Of a stretch of DNA of 64,000 nt, positions 1 through 8,413 are shown one piece after another. The notes under the pieces are model-generated. The model ran no database searches. It was given only the letters and a program-made list of their open reading frames with translations, and was not told where the DNA came from. Each line of letters starts with the position of its first letter. Positions within the stretch are counted from its first letter, which is position 1. Source of the DNA: Gemmatimonadales bacterium (GTDB lineage: Bacteria > Gemmatimonadota > Gemmatimonadetes > Gemmatimonadales > GWC2-71-9). Where the stretch lies: positions 186,001 to 250,000 of the forward strand of contig DATAOI010000052.1 in NCBI GenBank assembly GCA_036265815.1, read 5' to 3'. The position numbers were made by a program, and so were the translations under genes.

Positions 1-100
1 AACGGAGCGGAGGCCGTCCGACGGGCGGACGCTCCCGCGTTCCACCACCGTATCGAGCGCCCGAGCCCCGCGCTGGCCGCATACGGACTTCGAATCCACC

Positions 101-135
101 GGCTGCCGGAATTGCAGGTCCGATTCCGGCCAGCC
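101..135. other. strong hairpin upstream of the ada/alkA-type gene
   Basis: Positions 105-112 and 123-130 are a perfect 8-bp inverted repeat, GCCGGAAT and ATTCCGGC, around a 10-nt loop. An alternative pairing extends it to 12 bp with one bulge (101-112 with 123-135). A second weaker inverted repeat lies at 15-31 (CGTCCG, CGGACG). There is no T-run, so a classical intrinsic terminator is not shown. The first 167 bases otherwise hold no gene I can support. The tract may be the end of an upstream transcription unit or a structured leader. Confidence 0.45.
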
Positions 136-154
136 AGGCGGCTCGCGCGAGGGG

Positions 155-160
155 TACATT
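155..160 (+). promoter_or_regulatory. -10-like element TACATT next to the start codon
   Basis: TACATT ends 7 nt before the ATG at 168, a distance that would put transcription initiation at or beside the start codon (leaderless or nearly so). It lies inside a short inverted repeat, GAGGG at 149-153 and CCCTC at 163-167, which could be an operator. No convincing -35 box was found. Confidence 0.35.
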
Positions 161-167
161 ATCCCTC

Positions 168-1673
168 ATGACCACCGCCGCCGCGCCCCTCACCTACCTG
201 ACGCCGGATGTGTGCGAGCGCGCGCTCGACGCCCGCGACGCCCGCTTCGACGGACTCTTCTTCGTGGGCATCACGACGACGCGGATCTACTGCCGGCCGG
301 TCTGCCCGGCTCGTGTGTCGTATCACGACCGCCGCCGGTTCTTCCAGTCCGCGGCCTCCGCCGAGCACGCAGGGTTTCGGCCGTGCCTGCGCTGCCGCCC
401 CGAGCTGGCGCCTGGACGGGCGCTGATCGACGCCGTGCCGCGGCTCGCGCGGGTGGCGGCGCACCGGATCAGCGCGGGCGCGCTCAACGGCCGGGGGGTG
501 ACCCAGCTCGCCCGCGAGCTGGGCGTGAGCGACCGTCATCTCCGCCGCGTGCTCGAGCGCGAGCTGGGCGTGTCGCCGGTCGAGCTGGCGCAGACCCACC
601 GCCTCCTGCTAGCAAAGCGGTTGCTGGCCGACACCTCGCTGCCGGTGACCCGAATCGCGTATGCCAGCGGCTTCCAGAGCCTGCGCCGGTTCAACTCCAT
701 CTTCCGCGAGCGATACCGGCTGAGTCCCAGCGCGCTGCGGCGGGGCCCCCGCGCCGGCGCGCGCCAAGAGGCACTCGACGGCCCCGCGGGCGACCTGGTA
801 CGGTTGACACTCGCCTACCGGGCGCCGCTCGCCTGGGATACTCTGGTTGCGCTCCTCGGGCGGGACGCGCTTCCGGGCGTGGAGCTGGTCGAGGGCGGGC
901 GCTATGCTCGTACCATACAGCTCGAAGGAAGGCGAGGCGTGGTGTACGCCGCGAACGCCGCGGGGGAGGGTCGCATGCACCTCCGAGTGGACGTCTCCCC
1001 GTCACTCCTGCCCGTGCTCATGCCGCTGCTGGCGCGGCTCCGTCATCTGTTCGACCTCGACGCCGAGCCGGTCGCGGTGGACGGACATCTCCGGCGCGGT
1101 GGACTCGGTGCGCTGGTGGCGCGCCGGCCCGGGCTCAGGATTCCAGGCGCGCTCGACGGATTCGAGGCCGCGTTCCGCGCGGTGCTCGGCGGCCGGACTG
1201 GCCTGGCCGCTTCCGGGCCGGCGCGGCGCGTGATCGAGGCGCTCGGTGAGCCGATCGATTCGGAGTATCCCGGTCTCTGCCGGATCGCGCCGGACGCCGG
1301 GCGCGTAGCCGCGGCGGGCGCACCGAGGCTCCTGGCGCTCGGCGTGCCCCGGCGGGCGGCTGAAATCCTCACCTCGCTGGCGCGCGCTCTGGCAGGAGGC
1401 CCGCTCTGGCTCGACCCCGGCAGCGATGTCGGCGCGGCGCACCGCGCCCTGCGGGCGATCGAGGGAATCGGCGAGCGGCTGGCGACCACCATCGTGATGC
1501 GCGCGATGTACTGGCCGGACGCCTTCCCCGCCTCGGACGCCGTGCTGCAGCGCGCCGCGGGCGAGGCCAACCCCCGGATGCTGCGGGCGCGAGCGGAGGA
1601 GTGGCGACCCTGGCGGGCGTACGCGGCACTCCACCTCTGGTTACACGCCGAGGGACCGGGTGCGGCCGCATAG
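168..1673 (+). CDS. Ada-type sensor / AraC regulator / AlkA DNA-3-methyladenine glycosylase fusion
   Basis: This 501-residue fusion has three parts. An N-terminal Ada zinc domain (about 10-90) carries Cys42, Cys46, Cys73 and Cys76 with the spacing of E. coli Ada, where the first Cys accepts methyl groups from phosphotriesters and switches the protein to an activator. An AraC-type HTH follows (about 95-195). The C-terminal part is an AlkA N-domain plus HhH-GPD glycosylase (about 205-495) that would excise alkylated bases; the catalytic Asp is Asp457, and the later conserved Trp (RPWRAY motif) is present. In the HhH hairpin the residue matching E. coli Trp218 is Arg437 (GIGERLA instead of GIGxWTA), which is unusual. 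Domain assignment is secure; the methyl-dependent regulatory role is by analogy. The partner methyltransferase is on the other strand at 8410-8937. Confidence 0.93.
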   Translation: MTTAAAPLTYLTPDVCERALDARDARFDGLFFVGITTTRIYCRPVCPARVSYHDRRRFFQSAASAEHAGFRPCLRCRPELAPGRALIDAVPRLARVAAHRISAGALNGRGVTQLARELGVSDRHLRRVLERELGVSPVELAQTHRLLLAKRLLADTSLPVTRIAYASGFQSLRRFNSIFRERYRLSPSALRRGPRAGARQEALDGPAGDLVRLTLAYRAPLAWDTLVALLGRDALPGVELVEGGRYARTIQLEGRRGVVYAANAAGEGRMHLRVDVSPSLLPVLMPLLARLRHLFDLDAEPVAVDGHLRRGGLGALVARRPGLRIPGALDGFEAAFRAVLGGRTGLAASGPARRVIEALGEPIDSEYPGLCRIAPDAGRVAAAGAPRLLALGVPRRAAEILTSLARALAGGPLWLDPGSDVGAAHRALRAIEGIGERLATTIVMRAMYWPDAFPASDAVLQRAAGEANPRMLRARAEEWRPWRAYAALHLWLHAEGPGAAA

Positions 1674-1742
1674 CTGGCGACTGCGTCTCCTGCGCGTCCA
1701 CGGGATCTACACCACCCGGATGAGCTCCCTGAGATCCGACGA

Positions 1743-3245
1743 GTGACGCCCGCGGCCGTGAGGCATCGGCGAGCCGGGCCACTCACCCGGTCTCGCGCCG
1801 GCCTGACGACCGCCCTGGCGCTGGCGGCCATGGCGACACGGTCCGCCAGCGTCGCCGCGCAGGTGCCCGCGCCGGCGCCGGCGCGGCCTAACGTCGTGGT
1901 GCTCGTCGCGGACGATCTTGGCTGGCGCGACACCGGGGCGTACGGCAACGCCGCCGTTCACACTCCCAACATCGACCGGCTGGCGCATTCGGGGATACAG
2001 GCGACGTACGCCTTCGGAACCACACCGCAGTGCAGCCCGTCGCGCATCAGCATGCTCACCGGCAAATACCCTCATGCCACCGGTGCCGAGGACCTCCACA
2101 TGCCGCTCCCGGCCGGGGAGCGTCTCCTGCCGTCGTTTCTGCAGGCGGAGGGCTACTTCAGCGGGCACATGGCCAAGACCCATTACGGCCCCAATGGGGT
2201 GCGGCAGTTCCAGTGGTACTCTCCGGAGACGGCGGACGCGTTCCCGAGCTTTCTGGACGCGGCAGGCGCCCGGCCGTTCTTTCTCTGGGTCGGCTTCCAT
2301 GACCCCCACCGGCCGTACCGGCCAGGCGCGGTGTCCCATCCGCACGCGCCCGCGGCGGCGGTCGTGCCGCCGCACCTGGTCGACACGCCCGAGACGCGGG
2401 CCGACCTCGCGCTCTACTACGACGCGATCGCGAGGATGGACGCATCGATCGGCCGTATGCTGGACGAGCTCGACCGTCGGAAGCTGCGCGACCGGACGGT
2501 GATCGTGTTTCTCAGCGATAACGGGGCGCCGTTCCCGCGGGAGAAGGGAACCCTGTACGACTCGGGCACCCGCACCCCGCTCATCGTCTCATGGCCACCG
2601 GTGATCCGGGCCGGGGCAATTTATGACCGCGGACTGGTGAGCATGGTCGACCTGGCGCCGACCATTCTGGATCTCACCGGGGGCCACGCGCCTCGCGCGA
2701 TGCAGGGCCAGAGCTTCCGCCCGCTGCTCACCGCGCCCGCCACGTATGCCGGCCGGGAGTACGTGTTCAGCGAACGCAACTGGCACGATTGCGACGAGCA
2801 CCAACGGGCGGTGCGCACCCGGCGCTTCAAGCTGATTCGCACCGACGCGTACACGGCGCTACCCTTGTGTATCACCGCCGACATCGGGGAGAGCCCCTCC
2901 TTCCTGGCGCTCCGCGCCGCTGCGAAGGCTGGCCGGCTCACCGCGGGACAGCAGCGGCTGTTCGAGGCCCCGCGCGCCCGCCTCGAGCTGTATGACTTGA
3001 CCGCGGACCCGTGGGAGCTCCGGAACGTCGCCGACGATCCGGGGTACGCGGGCGAGGTGCGCGGGCTCGCGAAAGTGCTGCAGGAGTGGATCGAGCATTC
3101 GGATGACTTTCCAGCCGACTACCGAGTGCGCGACGACAACACCGATCGGACTACGGGCGTGCAGTTCATCAGCAAGATTCCCCCGATGCGGAACCTGAAC
3201 GTGCCGCCGCCGAGCCGACGCTGGGGACGGCAGGGACCCACCTGA
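1743..3245 (+). CDS. secreted arylsulfatase-family hydrolase
   Basis: A 500-residue type I sulfatase that starts at GTG. Residues about 15-40 form a signal peptide ending near AAQ, so it should act outside the cytoplasm. The metal-binding DD pair is Asp57/Asp58 at the start of the alkaline-phosphatase-like fold (VVLVADDLGW). The signature CSPSR at Cys97 is the site normally converted to formylglycine, so activity would need a formylglycine-generating enzyme encoded elsewhere; none is in this window. It would release sulfate from sulfate esters of unknown identity. It is a separate unit 69 nt after the Ada/AlkA gene. Confidence 0.9.
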   Translation: MTPAAVRHRRAGPLTRSRAGLTTALALAAMATRSASVAAQVPAPAPARPNVVVLVADDLGWRDTGAYGNAAVHTPNIDRLAHSGIQATYAFGTTPQCSPSRISMLTGKYPHATGAEDLHMPLPAGERLLPSFLQAEGYFSGHMAKTHYGPNGVRQFQWYSPETADAFPSFLDAAGARPFFLWVGFHDPHRPYRPGAVSHPHAPAAAVVPPHLVDTPETRADLALYYDAIARMDASIGRMLDELDRRKLRDRTVIVFLSDNGAPFPREKGTLYDSGTRTPLIVSWPPVIRAGAIYDRGLVSMVDLAPTILDLTGGHAPRAMQGQSFRPLLTAPATYAGREYVFSERNWHDCDEHQRAVRTRRFKLIRTDAYTALPLCITADIGESPSFLALRAAAKAGRLTAGQQRLFEAPRARLELYDLTADPWELRNVADDPGYAGEVRGLAKVLQEWIEHSDDFPADYRVRDDNTDRTTGVQFISKIPPMRNLNVPPPSRRWGRQGPT

Positions 3246-3280
3246 GCGGGCCCGGGGCTGGCGGGGAACATCGTATCCTC

Positions 3281-3898
3281 GTGCTCGGCGGCACCGGACC
3301 GGCCGGCCGACAGATCGTCACCCAGGCGATCGAGGCTGGCCACTGGGTCACCGCGCTGGCGAGGCGGCCCGAGCGCCTCGAGTTCCAGCATCCCCGCCTC
3401 ACCACCGCCGGCGGTGATGTGGCGGCGGACGATCAGGTCCTCGCGCGGATTCTGCCGGGCCACGACGTCGTCGTCAGCGCCCTCGGCCGGGGAGGGTCGC
3501 TCCGGGCCGAGGGACTCATTGCGCGGTCGGCTTCCCGGATCGTCACGTCGATGGAGCGAGCAGGAATCAGCCGATTGGTCTTTCTCTCGGCCTACGGGGT
3601 GGGTGGTAGCGCGCCCCACGCGCCCAGGATCTTTCGCCTGATGTTCCGCCTGATGCTCGCCGACATCTATGCCGACAAGGCGGCCGGAGAAGCGATCGTC
3701 CGGGCCAGCGGGCTCCACTGGACGATTCTGGCGCCGGTCGTCCTGACCAACGGCCCTCCCAGCGGCCACTGCCGAATGGCGGAGGATCTCCCGATCCGGG
3801 GGCTGGCGCGGGTTTCCCGGGCCGATGTGGCGGGGTGCACGCTCCGCTGCATCGACGATCCGACGTCGTTTCGCAGCCGAAAGGTGGTGGCGCAGTGA
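3281..3898 (+). CDS. NAD(P)-binding Rossmann oxidoreductase, atypical SDR type
   Basis: A 205-residue atypical short-chain reductase (flavin reductase / NmrA-like group). The glycine motif LGGTGPAG sits right at the N-terminus, followed by an LxxxHxVTALxR pattern. The GTG at 3281 is the only ordinary start in frame, but codons just upstream read R-I-L and complete the first beta strand. The true start may therefore be a rarer codon further 5' (a GGGG tract lies near 3262). The substrate cannot be inferred. The stop overlaps the next gene's GTG by 4 nt, so the two are translationally coupled. Confidence 0.75.
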   Translation: MLGGTGPAGRQIVTQAIEAGHWVTALARRPERLEFQHPRLTTAGGDVAADDQVLARILPGHDVVVSALGRGGSLRAEGLIARSASRIVTSMERAGISRLVFLSAYGVGGSAPHAPRIFRLMFRLMLADIYADKAAGEAIVRASGLHWTILAPVVLTNGPPSGHCRMAEDLPIRGLARVSRADVAGCTLRCIDDPTSFRSRKVVAQ

Positions 3899-5487
3899 GG
3901 CGAGGTGCGGCTCTGCTGGTCATCCTGACATTGGGGACCCCATCGGCTAACGCCGCGGCACAGACGGAAAGCTGCGAGCCGGTGGCACAGCGCGCCGGAC
4001 GGGAGTTCGGCTGCTTCATCACCGCTCGGGAGGCGCTGGGACGCCTCCCCCGCGATAGCGCCTTCTACTGGCACATCGACGCTTACCCAAGCCGTCCCGC
4101 AGCGCTGGCAGCGAAAGGTCCACGTGGCACGGTGGTCGAGTCGCTGGGACGGACCTGGCTCTTCACCATTGCGGGCAGCCGGTGGGGGCCGCGCGAGGGC
4201 GAGCACATCGCCACGGTCGGCCCGCTTGCCCTGGTCGACGCCGGGGCCCACGCCGCGGTCTACATGGAGGGCGTCTTCCGACCCGGCATGCACTCGCCGG
4301 TGCACCGGCATCCCGGCGTGGAAGCCTGGTACACCCTGGAGGGCGAGCAGTGCCTGGAGACCCCTCGGGGGAGGCTGGTACAACGGGCGGGAGACAGCGG
4401 AGTGATGGTTCCTGGTGGAGAGCCGATGATGCTCACCGGCACCGGCAGCACGGTGCGCCGGTCGCTGGTGCTCATTCTCCAGGATGCCTCCAAGCCACGG
4501 TCGGTGCTCGCGACGGATTGGACGCCCAGCGGCCTGTGCGCGAGGGCGAAGCTGCCCGTGAGCTGGACGGATCCCTCACCCCATCGGGTGCGGTTCGTGC
4601 CGGTCGGGCCCGGGGTGCGGCTCGAGGTGCTCGACTGGGGCGGCTCCGGTCCACCGCTTCTCTTCCTCTCGGGTCTGCAGGACGTTGCCCACGGCTTCGA
4701 TGATTTCGCGCCGGAATTCACCGACCGGTTTCACGTACTGGCCATCACCCGCCGGGGCTACGGCGCGTCGAGTCAGCCGCCCTCCGGCTACGATCTGGAT
4801 ACGCGGGTGGCCGATCTCCGCGCGGCCCTGGACTCGCTGCGATTGTCTCGTGTGGCGCTCGTGGGGCATTCGATTGCCGGTGACGAGCTCACCGCCTTCG
4901 CCGGCCGTTTTCCGGAGCGGGTGAGCGGCCTGGTCTATCTCGACGCCGCCTACGATCACAGTGGCGTCCGGGCGCTGATGCAGGCGAGTCCTCCGCCGCC
5001 GCCCATGTTGTCGTCCGATTCGGCTGCGCCTGGGGCGGTCCAGGCGTATCTCCTCCGCGCGTACGGGATGCGGATTCCCGAAGCCCAGCTCCGAGCGATC
5101 GCGCGGTACGACAGCACGGGGAAGCTGATGGCGGACGTCACGCCGGGCCGCATCGATTCGCTGGTGATCGCGGGCACCGGCCATCCGGATTACCAGGCCG
5201 TGCGCACCCCCGCCCTCGCGATCTATGCGGTGACGGATTCGGCTCCCCAGGTGTTTCCCACCTGGCCGACCCTCGAGCCGGCCGCTCGTGCCGCCGCGCG
5301 CCATTTCACTCTGGTGCTGCAACGGTGGGCCGCCACCGAGCGCGCCCGCTTCCGGCACGGCCTCCGCTCGGGACAGGTGCTGGAGCTGCATGGCGCCAAT
5401 CACTACGTGTACTTCTCCCACACGCCCGAGGTCACCCGGGCGATGCGCGACTTCCTCGAGCGGACCGGCCAGTCGACCGGACCATAG
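3895..5487 (+). CDS. secreted cupin - alpha/beta hydrolase fusion
   Basis: I start this gene at GTG 3895, which overlaps the preceding stop as GTGA. The 530-residue product then begins with a clear signal peptide (VRRGAALLVILTLG, cut near AAAQ). An in-frame ATG at 3835 would add 20 residues inside the upstream gene. The first half holds a cupin barrel with an HRHPGVEAWY metal-site-like motif. The second half is an alpha/beta hydrolase with nucleophile elbow GHSIAG and a C-terminal His in the motif GANHYVYF. Both domains look intact. The joint role is unknown; the hydrolase half resembles pimeloyl-ester or haloalkane-type enzymes only in fold. Confidence 0.83.
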   Translation: MRRGAALLVILTLGTPSANAAAQTESCEPVAQRAGREFGCFITAREALGRLPRDSAFYWHIDAYPSRPAALAAKGPRGTVVESLGRTWLFTIAGSRWGPREGEHIATVGPLALVDAGAHAAVYMEGVFRPGMHSPVHRHPGVEAWYTLEGEQCLETPRGRLVQRAGDSGVMVPGGEPMMLTGTGSTVRRSLVLILQDASKPRSVLATDWTPSGLCARAKLPVSWTDPSPHRVRFVPVGPGVRLEVLDWGGSGPPLLFLSGLQDVAHGFDDFAPEFTDRFHVLAITRRGYGASSQPPSGYDLDTRVADLRAALDSLRLSRVALVGHSIAGDELTAFAGRFPERVSGLVYLDAAYDHSGVRALMQASPPPPPMLSSDSAAPGAVQAYLLRAYGMRIPEAQLRAIARYDSTGKLMADVTPGRIDSLVIAGTGHPDYQAVRTPALAIYAVTDSAPQVFPTWPTLEPAARAAARHFTLVLQRWAATERARFRHGLRSGQVLELHGANHYVYFSHTPEVTRAMRDFLERTGQSTGP

Positions 5488-5532
5488 CCGCGCGACCGAC
5501 GACCTCGCGCGCGCAGGATTGGAGGCCTCCGC

Positions 5533-7116
5533 ATGTCCGAGTACGTGACGCTCTTGCGGCCCGGCGAGGACGACCCCACCCGGAGCATGTCGTCGTCCTT
5601 GCCGGCCGATCTGCTCAGCCAGTCCGCCGCACGGCTCCGCACCCTCGCATTGCTGTACGCCCTGGTGTTCTTCCTGGGCGGGATCTTCCCCGCGCTGGTC
5701 ATTCCGAATGACCGGGCAATATTTCTGGGAAGCCTGATCCAGTGGCTTCCGAGCGTGGCCAGCATCAGCGTCGCCCTGCTGGTCGCGGCGGTGATCGGGA
5801 GCACTCGAGTCTCGCTTCCTGCCGTGATGACCATCGGACTGGCATTCGAGGTGGCCAGCAGCTACGGGATCGCCGCGGCCGAGTTCGCCGATCCCAGGAC
5901 ACTCGAGATGCATCGCGGCATGATCGGGCTCTCGTGGGTCGCCGTGTGGACGGTGTTGTTCACCGTGGTGGTCCCGACCTCGCCGCGCCGGGCGGTGCTG
6001 GCGGCCCTGGCCTCCGTCAGCTCGGTTCCCGTCATCAACGGTCTGGTGCTCGCGAGCGGCGCCACCTCGGTCACGCTGGCTCCGGCGCAGTTCTTCTTCG
6101 GGCTCATCTTCCCCTACCTCCTCGCGGTGGTCATGGCCTACGTGGGTGCCCGGGTGGTCTACCACCTGGGCGCCGAGGTCAAGCGTGCGCGCGACCTGGG
6201 GAGCTACCGCCTGGAGGAGAAGTTGGGGGAGGGCGGGATGGGTGAAGTCTGGCGCGCCCGCCATCGCATGCTGGCGCGCCCCGCCGCCATCAAGCTCATT
6301 CGAGGCTCCCTGTCGGCGGATGGGCGCCCTGGAGTCTCCCAGGACGCGCTACGGCGGTTCGAGCGCGAAGCGCAGGTCATCGCCCGCCTCCGCTCGCCCC
6401 ACACGGTGGAGCTCTTCGACTTCGGTGTCGCCCACGACGGGGCGTTCTATTACGTGATGGAATTGCTCAACGGGCTCGACGCCGATGCGCTGGTGCGCCG
6501 CTCGGGGCCCGTGCCGGCCGAGCGAGTCGTCTACCTCATCCGCCAGGTGTGTCACTCACTGTCCGAGGCTGCATCGTGCGGCCTGGTCCATCGTGACATC
6601 AAGCCCGCCAACATCTTCCTGTGTCGCTACGGTGAGGAATACGATTTCGTGAAGGTCCTGGATTTCGGAATCGCGACGGCACCCCGGGACGTGGCAGTGG
6701 GGCCGGCACTCACCCGGGAGAACGTGGTGCAGGGGACGCCCGAGTTCATCGCACCGGAGCAGGCGCTGGGTGAATCCGGCCTGGACGGACGCGCCGACAT
6801 CTACGCGACCGGCTGCGTGGCGTACTGGCTCCTGACCGGGCAGCTCGTGTTCACCGCCGAGACCCAGATGGCGCTGCTGCTGAAGCACGCCCAGACACCA
6901 CCGATTGCGCCGTCTGCCCGGAGCGCGTTGCCGATCCCGGCGGCACTCGACCACCTGGTGCTGTCCTGCCTGGCCAAAGACCCGGCCAAGCGACCGCAGT
7001 CGGCCAGGGAGCTTTCCTGCCGACTGGCGGAGATCGAGGGCGCATCGGCCTGGACTCAGGAGCGGGCTCGGGAGTGGTGGGCAGCTCATCATCCCCAGGC
7101 CGCCGAAGGCACCTAG
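5533..7116 (+). CDS. Ser/Thr protein kinase with a six-helix N-terminal membrane domain
   Basis: This 527-residue protein has about six hydrophobic helices in residues 35-212 and a complete bacterial Hanks-type kinase domain at about 223-490. The glycine loop is GEGGMGEV, the ATP lysine Lys254, the catalytic loop HRDIKPAN with Asp355, then DFG at 377-379 and APEQ at 407-410. Most bacterial kinases of this class have the kinase first and one membrane helix after it. Here the order is reversed, so the membrane domain is likely to sense or anchor. A GGAGG ribosome site lies 7 nt before the ATG. It converges on the gene at 7122 with a 5-nt gap. Confidence 0.9.
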   Translation: MSEYVTLLRPGEDDPTRSMSSSLPADLLSQSAARLRTLALLYALVFFLGGIFPALVIPNDRAIFLGSLIQWLPSVASISVALLVAAVIGSTRVSLPAVMTIGLAFEVASSYGIAAAEFADPRTLEMHRGMIGLSWVAVWTVLFTVVVPTSPRRAVLAALASVSSVPVINGLVLASGATSVTLAPAQFFFGLIFPYLLAVVMAYVGARVVYHLGAEVKRARDLGSYRLEEKLGEGGMGEVWRARHRMLARPAAIKLIRGSLSADGRPGVSQDALRRFEREAQVIARLRSPHTVELFDFGVAHDGAFYYVMELLNGLDADALVRRSGPVPAERVVYLIRQVCHSLSEAASCGLVHRDIKPANIFLCRYGEEYDFVKVLDFGIATAPRDVAVGPALTRENVVQGTPEFIAPEQALGESGLDGRADIYATGCVAYWLLTGQLVFTAETQMALLLKHAQTPPIAPSARSALPIPAALDHLVLSCLAKDPAKRPQSARELSCRLAEIEGASAWTQERAREWWAAHHPQAAEGT

Positions 7117-7121
7117 CTCCG

Positions 7122-7631
7122 TCAGCGATCGGTCGAGACGTTCACCGGCTGCTGGAACAGGCGGATGTACACGAGGCGCCACCGACTCTCGAAACGGATC
7201 AGGCGAAATTCATCCGCACCCGCCGGCGAGCCACCGCAACGAGGGACGGACACTTCCGCCCAGTCGCCGTCGAGAATGATGCCGGCCTGATCGACAAGCG
7301 CCGCCTGCCCCGCGGGGCACATCGCCGAATCATCGGCCTTCGTCGAGCGCTCTGCGGCATCTCGAGCAGCCCCGGCTTTCGTCAGCAGCACCTCGGGCGC
7401 CGGCCGATGGGCCACCACCTTCGCAGGCAGAATATCCGCCGTCAGCGCGTCCCAATCCCGGTGGGCGAGATTGAAATAGAACGCTCGAAGGCCGGTCTGA
7501 ATCTGGGCCCGGGTGGAGTCGGCCAGGATCTGCTGTTGCTGGGCCGCGGCCTTCCCGCTCCAGGTGGTCAGGGTGAGGAAGAGCCCGGCGATCGTCCGCC
7601 GCGTCCGCGGGGGCAGCACCTTCGGGCTCAT
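7122..7631 (-). CDS. secreted NTF2/SnoaL-like protein
   Basis: A 169-residue protein whose ATG at 7631 overlaps the preceding stop as ATGA, so it is the third gene of the methyltransferase-oxygenase operon. A signal peptide (AGLFLTLTTWSG, cut near AAAQ) precedes a small alpha+beta domain that resembles the NTF2/SnoaL fold: helical start, then strands ending in WRLVYIRLF. No catalytic residues are assigned. Its place behind DNA-repair genes is unexplained, since the product should be periplasmic. Confidence 0.72.
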   Translation of the reverse strand: MSPKVLPPRTRRTIAGLFLTLTTWSGKAAAQQQQILADSTRAQIQTGLRAFYFNLAHRDWDALTADILPAKVVAHRPAPEVLLTKAGAARDAAERSTKADDSAMCPAGQAALVDQAGIILDGDWAEVSVPRCGGSPAGADEFRLIRFESRWRLVYIRLFQQPVNVSTDR

Positions 7632-8413
7632 TCGGCGTCGTGGAAGATGATGCCCATGGTATGGCGATGTCCGGAGCGGAGCCGGCTTACGCCATGCCGC
7701 ATGGTGACCCGGTAGACCCCCCGAGTGCCTCGCACCGGCCGATGATGCACCGGGAAGATCACTCCATCTCCCTGGCCGAGCGCTACGACCTCTACCCGCG
7801 ACTGCATCCGCGGGCGCTGCTCCGTCAAGACGAACTCTCCGCCGGTGAAGTCCCGGCCGGGCATCGAGAGCAGGAAGGCCACCTGCAGTGGGAAGACATG
7901 CTCGCCGTAGAGATCCTGGTGCAGGCAGTTGTAATCGCCCTCCGCATATTGCAGCAGCAGAGGCGTCGGACGGGCCTGGCCGGCTCGATGGCAACGATCC
8001 AGGAAAGCGGCATGGTCCACCGGGTATCGCATCTCGACGCCGAGCGCCTCGTTCCAGCGGTTCGCGATCTCGGCGAGCGGCGGGTACAACGCGGTGCGGA
8101 GCTCCTGCACCGGCCCGGGCAAGGGGTACGCGAAATACTGGTAGTCGCCCCGTCCGAAGCCGTGACGCCCCATGACGATCTTGCTGCGGAACGGCGCCTC
8201 GCTGGCGTACATCGCCGCCAGGCGCCCACATTCCTCGGGCGAGAGTACCGAGCGCGCGACCGCGCTGCCGTGTGCATCGAGCTCTTCGCCGAGGCGCCGC
8301 CAGTCCAGGCCGGCGACGCGACCCGCGATCGGGCGAGCCATGATCGTGCCGTCCGGGGCCGAACCGGCGGCCGCTCCCGGCCGAGGGGCGGGTGCCGCGC
8401 TCACCCCGCTCAC
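7628..8413 (-). CDS. 2-oxoglutarate/Fe(II)-dependent oxygenase
   Basis: About 261 residues if started at GTG 8413, which overlaps the methyltransferase stop (GTGA). An ATG at 8341 (MARPIAG) would give a shorter product and is the main alternative. The double-stranded beta-helix iron ligands are visible: HxD in CLHQDLYGEH and a distal His near GHRHTMG. The protein resembles prolyl-hydroxylase-type bacterial oxygenases more than classical AlkB. Because it is coupled to an Ada-C methyltransferase, as alkB is to ada in E. coli, a role in alkylation damage is a reasonable inference but is not shown by the sequence. Confidence 0.82.
   Translation of the reverse strand: MSGVSAAPAPRPGAAAGSAPDGTIMARPIAGRVAGLDWRRLGEELDAHGSAVARSVLSPEECGRLAAMYASEAPFRSKIVMGRHGFGRGDYQYFAYPLPGPVQELRTALYPPLAEIANRWNEALGVEMRYPVDHAAFLDRCHRAGQARPTPLLLQYAEGDYNCLHQDLYGEHVFPLQVAFLLSMPGRDFTGGEFVLTEQRPRMQSRVEVVALGQGDGVIFPVHHRPVRGTRGVYRVTMRHGVSRLRSGHRHTMGIIFHDAE

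Noticed and set aside
72-134. tRNA-like segment (CTTCGAA loop and a GGTCCGATTCC T-arm-like stretch)
   Set aside because: The anticodon and acceptor stems do not pair on either strand, the T-loop has C for the second conserved T, and the stronger structure is the simple hairpin at 101-135.
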